Positions 9,797 through 16,676 of a DNA stretch of 64,000 bases are shown here, piece by piece. The translations under genes were made by a program, and so were the position numbers. The stretch spans positions 1,868,501 to 1,932,500 of the forward strand of contig NZ_CP022540.1 in the NCBI RefSeq assembly GCF_002237555.1. The letters are read 5' to 3'. Positions within the stretch are counted from its first letter, which is position 1. The number at the start of each line of letters is the position of its first letter. The stretch comes from Antarctobacter heliothermus. GTDB taxonomy: Bacteria; Pseudomonadota; Alphaproteobacteria; Rhodobacterales; Rhodobacteraceae. A model generated the notes under the pieces. It searched no databases and had not been told where the DNA came from. It was given only the letters and a program-made list of their open reading frames with translations.

Positions 9797-10035
9797 TCAC
9801 CGACACGCGCCCAGAAACCAGATTTTCCGGTGGTGCGCCTGTTTGAGTTCGGCAAGATATGTGGCGTGGCTTGTGAGTTCGCCGAGGCGGGTGGCATCGG
9901 CATCTTCCGCAAGCAGGGCCAGTTTCCAAGGCATGTCGCGCCATGCCCATAAGCCTTGGACCGCGCGCGGGTAAGGATGTCGTCCAGAAGTGCCCGGTAG
10001 AGGATCGTTGCGGCCAAGCCCGCGATAGAAGAAAG
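9797..10035 (-). pseudogene. DUF6880 family protein, C-terminal relic
   Basis: On the minus strand, adjoining frames together read like the end of a DUF6880 protein. One frame gives AATILYRALLDDILTRARSK (near 10017-9955). After a frameshift another gives LTSHATYLAELKQAHHRKIW and stops at 9797. The pattern of a paired helix, then a final helix ending in H-x-RK-aromatic, matches the family's C-terminus as I know it. The N-terminal two thirds are absent and at least one frameshift is needed, so this is a decayed remnant. Confidence 0.5.
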
Positions 10036-10060
10036 GCTCGCACGGCATAATGAGACGATT

Positions 10061-10864
10061 TTGTCTTTGATTGCTCAGATGACTGCAGCGGCAAAGCACC
10101 GACAAGATCTTGCCGTAGCCGTGGACGCGCTCATGTCGCTGTATTTCTATCATGTCTCGTATGGTGATGTTGCCAAGGGGTTATACGCGGATATCGGGCG
10201 CATCATTCCCGAAATGGTGATGACCTTTCCCGCGCACTCATTCCCTTTCGCGCTCTCCCTGCTGTCGCATGGCGCGGATACCGCCGAACGTATTAGCAGG
10301 ATCATGATTTTCCATGTGGTAGACCGCGGGGACGTTGCACATAACCTCTGTCAGGCGGTCGCCGAGGGCACGATAGACTTGCACAGGGACCGCAAATGGC
10401 TCCGCGAGTTAGGCCCGGCAATCATGGGGCCTGTTGCGCGGGCAGTGCGCGACGAGCGCCCTGAAATATGCGACGCCTTTGTGTCGGCCTTCGTGCTGAC
10501 ACCGCTTCACTGCAACCCGCAGAGCCATGAAGAGCAGATTGAACGCCTTGAAACCGACCTTTCCATTTTACGTGCTCGGCTTAAGAACTTTGAAAGATGG
10601 CTCAAGGCACCGACGCCTGTCACAGCGCAGGATACCTCTTTGGTGCTCGACATCTCCGAAAAGAAAGAAGAGCTGGAGCGCGTCAAGAACGACTTTGAGG
10701 CATGGACAGAGGAACGCTGGGATTTCGCCGTGCGCCAGGTCGCAACCCGGCCAGACAACCGCGCCACACTTGAGGCGATCCAGACCGAACTGTCTCCGCT
10801 CCTCAATGCCGATCTGGAACAACTTCTTTCAGATGCGGCACAGGTGACACCGGACAAGGGTTGA
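10061..10864 (+). CDS. Hypothetical protein with C-terminal coiled coil, possibly 5'-truncated
   Basis: Up to 267 aa; I do not recognise the family. The first two thirds are mixed alpha-helical (AVDALMSLYFYHVSYGDVA, PFALSLLSHGADTAERIS). Residues about 155-220 are a charged coiled coil (EEQIERLETDLSILRARLKN). The first possible starts are TTG at 10061 or ATG at 10079, neither with a good Shine-Dalgarno sequence. Protein-like sequence continues in frame upstream to about 10025 (ERLARHNETILS), where it meets the antisense DUF6880 relic. The gene has therefore probably lost its true 5' end at a recombination junction. Confidence 0.55.
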   Translation: MSLIAQMTAAAKHRQDLAVAVDALMSLYFYHVSYGDVAKGLYADIGRIIPEMVMTFPAHSFPFALSLLSHGADTAERISRIMIFHVVDRGDVAHNLCQAVAEGTIDLHRDRKWLRELGPAIMGPVARAVRDERPEICDAFVSAFVLTPLHCNPQSHEEQIERLETDLSILRARLKNFERWLKAPTPVTAQDTSLVLDISEKKEELERVKNDFEAWTEERWDFAVRQVATRPDNRATLEAIQTELSPLLNADLEQLLSDAAQVTPDKG

Positions 10865-11205
10865 AAAGAGACCGTTGGTATTTCGAACGACGATCGCCAA
10901 AATTTCTATTGCAGCGAACGCGCGGTTTCCGCCACTCGTGCAAGTTGTCTCAAACGGCCCTTAGCGTCGCTCATCCCGTCTCCAGTAGTGAAAGCCAGGC
11001 TGAAAGTCCGCTTCTACGGAAAATTCGAGGCGCTTTCGCGCCTGAAGCGAAGTTGCACCTCCCGCCCTTGGTGCCGATCAACACGAACGGCCCATACCGG
11101 AACTTCACCTCATTGCGTCAATGCTGCGGTCACACATCACATAGCGGACCTTAGCTCATACCGCCACATTTCAAAGCGTCCAGATCGCCGCTCGGTATCC
11201 AATAC
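10865..11205. other. Intergenic stretch before IS5 element
   Basis: About 340 nt with no supported gene. The sequence at 10990-11140 contains elements (AAAGTCCGCTTCTACGGA; TTCACCTCATTGCGTCAATG) resembling non-coding filler that I associate with marine Rhodobacteraceae genomes. That is an impression only. Confidence 0.35.
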
Positions 11206-11691
11206 TCAATGTTCTTCACGTGAGAAATGTTGCGGAGGTTTCATGCCTAGGGTCAGGACACATAGCCAATAGATGACGAGCGCTGCAAGGGCGATGGCTG
11301 AGAGGAAGACCTTCGGGCACCTGTCATAGCGGGTTGCCACGCGCCGCCAATCTTTCAACCTGCCGAACATGATCTCGATCCGGTTGCGCCGCTTGTACCG
11401 ACGCTTGTCGTATTTGACGGTTTTCTTTCGCTGTTTCCGGCCAGGGATGCAGGCGTGTATCCCTTTGTCTTGCAACGCTTCTCGGAACCAATCTGCATCG
11501 TATCCACGATCTCCGAGCAGCCAATCGACTTTCGGCAGACTGCTCAACAACGCCCGTGCGCCGATGTAGTCGCTGGCCTGTCCTGCGGTCACGAACAGGT
11601 TCAGCGGGCGTCCGTGACTGTCGCAGATAGCGTGCAGTTTCGTATTCATGCCGCCTTTGGTTCGGCCAATCAGGCGTCCACGCCCCCCTTT
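11206..11691 (-). CDS. IS5 family transposase, C-terminal catalytic part (orfB, expressed by frameshift)
   Basis: DDE transposase catalytic region: LHAICDSHGRPLNLFVTAGQ, the second Asp in LLGDRGYDADWF, and the Glu in RNRIEIMFGRLKDWRR. It has no start of its own and should be fused to orfA at the A5G6 run. No stop codon lies before the IS end at 11251, so the frame reads about 15 codons into flanking DNA (ending HFSREEH). This insertion-specific tail is unusual but probably tolerated. Confidence 0.8.
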   Translation of the reverse strand, partial: KGGRGRLIGRTKGGMNTKLHAICDSHGRPLNLFVTAGQASDYIGARALLSSLPKVDWLLGDRGYDADWFREALQDKGIHACIPGRKQRKKTVKYDKRRYKRRNRIEIMFGRLKDWRRVATRYDRCPKVFLSAIALAALVIYWLCVLTLGMKPPQHFSREEH

Positions 11692-12119
11692 TTGACGCCC
11701 ATGCTGGTCGCTGTCCGGTGGGCCTTCAGATACGTCGCGTCCACTGCCCGGCAGTGGTTTGCCTGCAAACCATGAGAGGGGATCATCACGGTTTTCTGTT
11801 CGCCGTGTTTGGCGGCCAAACCGGCCATCATCCGCGCGAAGATGCCCTTGTCGCTCCACCGTTTCCAACGGTTGTACAGCGTCTTGTGCGGCCCATAGGT
11901 AGCAGGGGCATCGCGCCACCGCAAGCCATTGCGATTGATGAGGATAATCCCGCTCAACACACGCCTGTCATCGACGCGCGGCTTGCCGTGGGACTTTGGG
12001 AAGAAGGGCTCCAGGCGCGCCATCTGCGCATCCGTCAGCCAGAAGAGACCAGACATGTTAACCGCTCGGTTTTCGCGCGGTGAATCATGCCCCTTCGCTG
12101 AAATCAATGGGTCCTGAGC
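11251..12119 (-). mobile_element. IS5 family (IS427-like) insertion sequence, apparently intact
   Basis: An 869-bp element bounded by imperfect terminal inverted repeats: GGTCAGGACAC on the left, GCTCAGGACCC on the right read inward. The tetranucleotide CTAG flanks both sides (11247-11250 and 12120-12123), the target duplication expected for this group. It carries two overlapping minus-strand frames of a DDE transposase that would be joined by -1 frameshifting. It sits on the downstream side of the cyanate operon. Confidence 0.88.
11670..12056 (-). CDS. IS5 family transposase, N-terminal part (orfA)
   Basis: This frame encodes the DUF4096-type N-terminal domain of IS427-group transposases: FWLTDAQMARLEPFF, RVDDRRVLSGIILINRNGLR, and the first catalytic Asp in RAVDATYLKAH. 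ATG at 12056 begins MSGLFWLTD. The frame ends shortly after the run A5G6 (minus strand, 11683-11693), a typical -1 slippery site that feeds into the orfB frame. Confidence 0.85.
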   Translation of the reverse strand: MSGLFWLTDAQMARLEPFFPKSHGKPRVDDRRVLSGIILINRNGLRWRDAPATYGPHKTLYNRWKRWSDKGIFARMMAGLAAKHGEQKTVMIPSHGLQANHCRAVDATYLKAHRTATSMGVKKGGVDA

Positions 12120-12354
12120 CTAGGATTGCAACCCGTCTTTGCAGGCGCGTGAATTGCTCAAACTTAGCTTGTCTGACGGTATTACTCTTAGATAGCGGTG
12201 TTTGGGCTGCGCCGGTATGTATGGTCGCTTGGTCGGGGATGGTGACGACCTACCCATGAATGTCGTCAATGGCGATGATACGGCAGTGAAACTAGCGTCT
12301 GTGTTTTGAGGTTGGATGACTCGGCATCCGTTAAACGGATCTATTCAATGCAAC

Positions 12355-12381
12355 GCGGGCCGCCTGCGAAGGCGACCCCGC
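12355..12381 (-). terminator. Hairpin downstream of cyanase gene
   Basis: GCGGG and CCCGC enclose a second stem GCCT/AGGC with a GCGA tetraloop. The structure starts 8 nt beyond the cyanase stop and is well placed to end the cyanate operon. A T-run is lacking. Confidence 0.45.
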
Positions 12382-12388
12382 TACATTT

Positions 12389-12841
12389 CTACCAACTGTT
12401 ATACCCAAGATATTTGCCCGACATTTCAACTTTCACGCGGTCCCCTTTGGGGTTTTCGACCCGTGTGACAGACATGTCAAAATCAATTGCGGACATGATA
12501 CCGTCGCCGAACTTTTCCTGGATCAGCGCCTTGAGGGTCGGACCGTATACTCCGACGATTTCGTAAAAGCGGTAGATGCAGGGGTCGGTCGGAACCGCCT
12601 GTTCCCAGATCTTGGTGGGGCTTTCGGCCAGCACGCTTTCTGCCTCTTGTGGCAGGCCCATGACCTTGACCATCAACGCGGCCTTTTCCGCTGGAAAAGC
12701 GTTCATGCCCATAGCCGCCGAATGGGTCCAGACAGGGGACATGTCTATCTTTTCGGCAATGCCTTCCCATGTCATTCCGGCGGTCTTTTTGGCCGAAAGG
12801 ATCATTGCTGTGACGTCTTCTTTGGTCATCATGTCGGTCAT
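12389..12841 (-). CDS. cynS: Cyanate hydratase (cyanase)
   Basis: Cyanase converts cyanate plus bicarbonate to ammonia and CO2. The 150-aa product has the family's N-terminal helical domain and the C-terminal catalytic block PTDPCIYRFYEIVGVYG followed by EKFGDGIMSAIDF. The catalytic Arg, Glu and Ser (R96, E99 and S122 in E. coli numbering) appear as R91, E94 and S117. The frame is open to 12883, but ATG 12841 is chosen for the upstream AAGGA and because homology begins just after it. It is the last gene of the transporter operon. Confidence 0.95.
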   Translation of the reverse strand: MTDMMTKEDVTAMILSAKKTAGMTWEGIAEKIDMSPVWTHSAAMGMNAFPAEKAALMVKVMGLPQEAESVLAESPTKIWEQAVPTDPCIYRFYEIVGVYGPTLKALIQEKFGDGIMSAIDFDMSVTRVENPKGDRVKVEMSGKYLGYNSW

Positions 12842-12872
12842 CGGCGTGGTGTCCTTCTTGTGTATTGATTTC

Positions 12873-13352
12873 TTACAGCCCAAGCTCTGTCAGGCTAGGG
12901 TGATCATCGGGGCGGGGCCCGGGGGCATCCCAATGAAAGAGGCGTTCTGCCTCTGGGATGGTTACATCGTTGATCGAAGCGTGACGCTTCGCCATGTAGC
13001 CATGAGCATCGAATTCCCAGTTTTCATTTCCATGAGCGCGGAACCACTGCCCTTCGGCATTGTGGTATTCATAACAAAATCGGACAGCGATTTTGTCTTC
13101 GCCATGAGCCCAGATTTCTTTAATTAGGCGATAACCATTCTCAGTGGCCCATTTGCGGGCCAGAAAAGCCTCCACCTCGGCCTGCCCGTTCAAAAATTCT
13201 GACCGATTACGCCATTTTGTGTCGGGCGTATAAGCCAGCGCGACTTTGGCAGGGTCACGCCCGTTCCAGGCATTCTCGGCCATCCGCACTTTTTGAACAG
13301 CGTCGTCGTAGCTGAACGGGGGAACGGGCGCGCGCGGCTGTCGGCCAGTCAT
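12873..13352 (-). CDS. DUF1348 (NTF2-like/SnoaL fold) family protein
   Basis: A 159-aa protein of the DUF1348 family: AENAWNGRDPAKVALAYTPD, TKWRNRSEFLNG and WFRAHGNENWEFDAHGYM are family-typical. The fold is a small alpha+beta cone; no reaction is established. Its start overlaps the stop of the ABC ATPase gene (ATGA at 13349-13352), so it is coupled to cyanate/nitrate-type transport. It lies directly before cynS. Confidence 0.85.
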   Translation of the reverse strand: MTGRQPRAPVPPFSYDDAVQKVRMAENAWNGRDPAKVALAYTPDTKWRNRSEFLNGQAEVEAFLARKWATENGYRLIKEIWAHGEDKIAVRFCYEYHNAEGQWFRAHGNENWEFDAHGYMAKRHASINDVTIPEAERLFHWDAPGPRPDDHPSLTELGL

Positions 13353-14248
13353 GTCTTGACCGCCTGCAACAAGGGCTGCGCGTCCCCCGCGTGTTCCGTT
13401 TTGTCGATGCGAACGGTTTCGGGTGAGTGGGTCTCGCCCTCCGCACTTACTTGACCGGCCAGTTCCGCCGAACGTTTGCCAAGGAACTGCACAAGATGAT
13501 TGCGAATGGCGTAGTAATTCGGGTGCTCTACAATATCGGTGCGCAGGCGGGGTCTTGGGATCGTGATCTCGACACTTTCGGCGACACGGGCCAGCGGTCC
13601 GTTTGTCATCAATAGAATGCGATCGGCCAGCAGGATCGCCTCGTCGATGTCATGGGTGATCATAAAAACTGTCTGATCGGTGCCGCTCCAAACCTTGAGC
13701 AGCTCTTCCTGGATGGTGCCGCGGGTCAGCGCGTCCAGCGCACCAAAGGGTTCATCCAGCAACAACAGCTTGGGTTCATTGGCGAAAGCGCGCGCGATAG
13801 ACACACGCTGCCGCATACCGCCAGACAATTGGCTGGGTTTGCGGTGGATAGCGTCGCCTGACAAGCCGACCTTGTCCAAGAATGCGATCGAATGGTCCTC
13901 GACCTTTTTCTTGGTCCAGTCAGGAAACCGCGCAGCCACACCAAACGTCACGTTCTTCAAGGCCGTAAGCCATGGCAGCAACGAATAATTTTGGAAGACA
14001 ACGCCGCGATCAAGGCTGGGGCCGGAGATTGCAAAACCGTCCATCTTCACGACACCTTCGGTCGGCTCCGAAAGTCCCGCAAGGATGTTCATAATCGTTG
14101 ACTTGCCGCAGCCGGAGTGCCCCAGAATGCAAACAAACTCGCCTTTTTCGATGCCAAAGCTGGCGTTTTCGAAGACGGTGAATTCACCACCCTTGCCGTC
14201 AGGATAACGCTGGGTCAGCTTTTCGATGCTTAGAAATGAATTTGCCAT
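13349..14248 (-). CDS. NitT/TauT-type ABC transporter ATP-binding protein (nitrate/cyanate class)
   Basis: A 299-aa ATPase with Walker A ILGHSGCGKSTI, the signature LSGGMRQRVSIARA and Walker B LLLLDEPFGALDA. MITHDIDEAILLADRI is the family's switch region. The protein is longer than SsuB/TauB ATPases because of a charged C-terminal tail of about 40 residues. Together with the permease and binding protein it makes a NrtABD/CmpABD-like importer. Next to cynS, the likely cargo is cyanate, with nitrate or nitrite as alternatives. Confidence 0.88.
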   Translation of the reverse strand: MANSFLSIEKLTQRYPDGKGGEFTVFENASFGIEKGEFVCILGHSGCGKSTIMNILAGLSEPTEGVVKMDGFAISGPSLDRGVVFQNYSLLPWLTALKNVTFGVAARFPDWTKKKVEDHSIAFLDKVGLSGDAIHRKPSQLSGGMRQRVSIARAFANEPKLLLLDEPFGALDALTRGTIQEELLKVWSGTDQTVFMITHDIDEAILLADRILLMTNGPLARVAESVEITIPRPRLRTDIVEHPNYYAIRNHLVQFLGKRSAELAGQVSAEGETHSPETVRIDKTEHAGDAQPLLQAVKT

Positions 14249-14257
14249 GGGTCTACC

Positions 14258-15097
14258 TTATTCGAAATAGGCGACGTGCCGTTGAAGCAGGCCAAAGGCC
14301 GCGTCCAGCAACATGCCCACAACGCCGATCATGAGAATTGAGAAAATGACGGATGTCAGATCGAGGTTGTTCCACTCGTTCCAGACGTAATAGCCAATCC
14401 CCGTCCCACCAACGAGCATCTCAGCCGCGACAATGACCAACCAAGCGATACCGATGGAAATCCGCATTCCTGTCACGATTGTGGGTGCAGCCGCAGGCAA
14501 TACAACCGTGAAAGCCGTTTTGAGCGCCCCAAGTTCATGGGTTCGCGCCACGTTCACCCAGTCTTCGCGTACACCTGCCACGCCAAAGGCTGTGTTCAGC
14601 AACATCGGCCAGATCGAGCAGATGAAGATCACAAAAATCGCCGAGGCTTCAGAATCTTGGATGATAAACAGGGCCAATGGCATCCACGCGAGAGGAGAAA
14701 TAGGCCGCAGAACCTGAATAAACGGGTTTAGTGCCTTGTAGGCCACCGATGACATGCCGATCAGAAACCCCAGTGGGATTGCGATGATCGCTGCAAGAAA
14801 ATAACCCGTCAAGACGCGATAAAGCGAATAGCCGATTTGGATGCCGATGCCCTTATCATTGGGCCCCGCATCATAAAATGGGTTGGACAGTTCTTGCCAT
14901 GCTTTGACCGCGACCTCGCTGGGGGGCGGCACGCCTGCTTTCGCAGTGCCGGCCCCTGTCAGCAATTCATATTCGGTTAGCTCGCCTGTATTGACCGTTT
15001 GTGCAGAAATCGAGATCTCCCACACCAACAAGCCGAGAAAGAGCAAAGCTATCGACCAGATCGCCGCGCGCTTGTTTTCTGATAAAATCTCCATCAA
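14258..15097 (-). CDS. NitT/TauT-type ABC transporter permease
   Basis: A 279-aa inner-membrane permease with about six hydrophobic helices. The EAA-loop region reads LGALKTAFTVVLPAAAPTIVTG, and GTGIGYYVWNEWNNLD is characteristic of NrtB/CmpB-type permeases. Its stop lies 9 nt before the ATPase gene, and its start overlaps the stop of the binding-protein gene at 15094-15097. Confidence 0.9.
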   Translation of the reverse strand: MMEILSENKRAAIWSIALLFLGLLVWEISISAQTVNTGELTEYELLTGAGTAKAGVPPPSEVAVKAWQELSNPFYDAGPNDKGIGIQIGYSLYRVLTGYFLAAIIAIPLGFLIGMSSVAYKALNPFIQVLRPISPLAWMPLALFIIQDSEASAIFVIFICSIWPMLLNTAFGVAGVREDWVNVARTHELGALKTAFTVVLPAAAPTIVTGMRISIGIAWLVIVAAEMLVGGTGIGYYVWNEWNNLDLTSVIFSILMIGVVGMLLDAAFGLLQRHVAYFE

Positions 15098-16485
15098 TCG
15101 CCTGCTTTAATCGCGAAGCTGTCGACATATGCTTCAGGCTGAGCAGGGTCGAACGTCTTGCCCATGATCATATGCGATTTGTAATTGTCCGAGGGTGCTT
15201 CATAGCCGAGATCTGTCATGACTTTACGGGCGTCAGACGCAAGGTAAACCTGCTCTGCCACACCCTTGTAATCGACATCACCCTCGATATATCCCCAACG
15301 CTTCATCTGCGTCAGAATCCAGACCCCCATAGACTGCCAAGGGAAGGGATCGAAATCGATGCGATCCGGCACACGCTGCACTGCGCCCAGACCATCCGCA
15401 TAGGTGCCGGTCAACACCTGCTCGATGACTGTCACAGGCTGGTTAAGGTAGTTCGTCGGTGCGATGGCCGCAGAGATTTCTTTGCGGTTCTCGTGGTTTG
15501 AAGCGTACTGCGTCGCGTCAATGATCGACTTGAGCAAAGCGCCGTAGGTATTTGGCAATTCGGTCGCAAAAGACAAGGGTGCCGCAAAGGCACAGCATGG
15601 ATGACCTTCCCAGATTTCTTTGGTGAGGATGTGTATGAAGCCAATGCCTTCATAGACAGCACGTTGGTTGAACGGGTCAGGGGAGAGGTAGCCATCAAGG
15701 TTACCGGCCCGGAGATTGGCGACCATTTCTGGCGGGGGCACAACGCGAATCTGGATGTCCACATCAGGGTCCAGCCCGAATTCAGCCACATAGTAGCGCA
15801 GAAGGAAGTTGTGCATCGAATATTCAAACGGCACCCCAAAAGTGAAGCCCTTCCACTGGCTCGGGTCGCGCTTGTCGAGGAGTTCGTTGGACAGAACAAT
15901 TGCCTGCCCGTTGATGTTTTCCACGGCCGGCATAATGTAGGGTTCGGCCACGGACCCGGCCCCCATCGTCATTGCCAAAGGCATGGGGGTCAGCATGTGG
16001 GAGGCGTCGTATTCACCGGACAGGGATTTATCGCGGGCCACGGCCCAGCCTGCAGTCTTGATAACCTGAGCATTCAAACCGTAGCGCTCATAAAAGCCCA
16101 AGGGCTGCGCCATGATTATCGGCGTGGCACAGGTAATCGGCACAAAGCCGATGTTCAGGTCAGTCTTTTCTGGCGGGCCAAGGTCATCCAGAATATTAGC
16201 CACCGCCTGTTTGACAGGAAAGACCGAAGCCAGCGCCGCCGCAACGGATGTGCCGCCCAGCATGCCCATAAACGACCGCCGCGCGATGTCGTTCTGGCCG
16301 AAAACGGATCGGACAACCGCGCTTTCAACCGCCCGTTCCATCATCTCTTCCGATGACATGGCTGTCGGTTCTTTGTGGGTCTTGTCGTGTCCGTGACCTG
16401 TCAGACAGGTGTCGCACCCGCAATCCGCGCCATGTCTAAGGTCGGTCTTGTCGGAAAAAGGATTTCCAAGGCTTTTGATCGTCAT
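15094..16485 (-). CDS. CmpA/NrtA family ABC substrate-binding protein with Tat signal
   Basis: A 463-aa extracytoplasmic binding protein of the CmpA/NrtA family. The N-terminus is unusual: a cytoplasmic-looking segment with CGCDTCLTGHGHDKTH (residues about 23-38) precedes a twin-arginine motif ARRSFMGMLGGTSVAAAL near residue 67. The body contains GFVPITCATPIIMAQPLGFYERYG and the ligand-region WEGHPCCAFA. It is the first gene of the cyanate-type operon with a good AGGAG ribosome site. The His/Cys-rich leader might bind metal; that is speculative. Confidence 0.87.
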   Translation of the reverse strand: MTIKSLGNPFSDKTDLRHGADCGCDTCLTGHGHDKTHKEPTAMSSEEMMERAVESAVVRSVFGQNDIARRSFMGMLGGTSVAAALASVFPVKQAVANILDDLGPPEKTDLNIGFVPITCATPIIMAQPLGFYERYGLNAQVIKTAGWAVARDKSLSGEYDASHMLTPMPLAMTMGAGSVAEPYIMPAVENINGQAIVLSNELLDKRDPSQWKGFTFGVPFEYSMHNFLLRYYVAEFGLDPDVDIQIRVVPPPEMVANLRAGNLDGYLSPDPFNQRAVYEGIGFIHILTKEIWEGHPCCAFAAPLSFATELPNTYGALLKSIIDATQYASNHENRKEISAAIAPTNYLNQPVTVIEQVLTGTYADGLGAVQRVPDRIDFDPFPWQSMGVWILTQMKRWGYIEGDVDYKGVAEQVYLASDARKVMTDLGYEAPSDNYKSHMIMGKTFDPAQPEAYVDSFAIKAGD

Positions 16486-16607
16486 GTCCGTCTCCTGTCA
16501 TTGGTTGTTAACATGCTTCCACGCAACGCCGCAGCGCAGAAGCCCTTCGGCCAAGTGCCCTCAAACCGGGTTGGGGTTGAATTTATTGGTTAATTTCTGG
16601 GCGAACG

Positions 16608-16640
16608 TTACGAGTTTTCGTAAGTTACGGAATTTCGTAA
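16608..16640. promoter_or_regulatory. Tandem TTACG-N6-CGTAA palindromes in divergent promoter
   Basis: Two 16-bp dyads of form TTACG-N6-CGTAA lie at 16608-16623 and 16625-16640, with centres 17 bp apart. They sit between the cyanate transporter operon (start 16485) and the PAS-AAA+ regulator gene (start 16677). The arrangement suggests a cooperative binding site for the divergent regulator or for a global nitrogen regulator. It does not match consensus NtrC, FNR or NorR sites as I know them. Confidence 0.65.
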
Positions 16641-16676
16641 TTTGCTCGGCTCCTGCGGACCCACATCCTCTGGCTT

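Noticed and set aside
12124..12388. Possible small gene between the IS5 element and cynS
   Set aside because: Only short frames without starts or ribosome sites; the one structure is the hairpin at 12355-12381.
16486..16676. Sigma54 (-24/-12) promoter between the divergent cyanate genes
   Set aside because: No GG-N10-GC arrangement close to TGGCAC/TTGC was found on either strand; spacing of the nearest GG and GC was 13.
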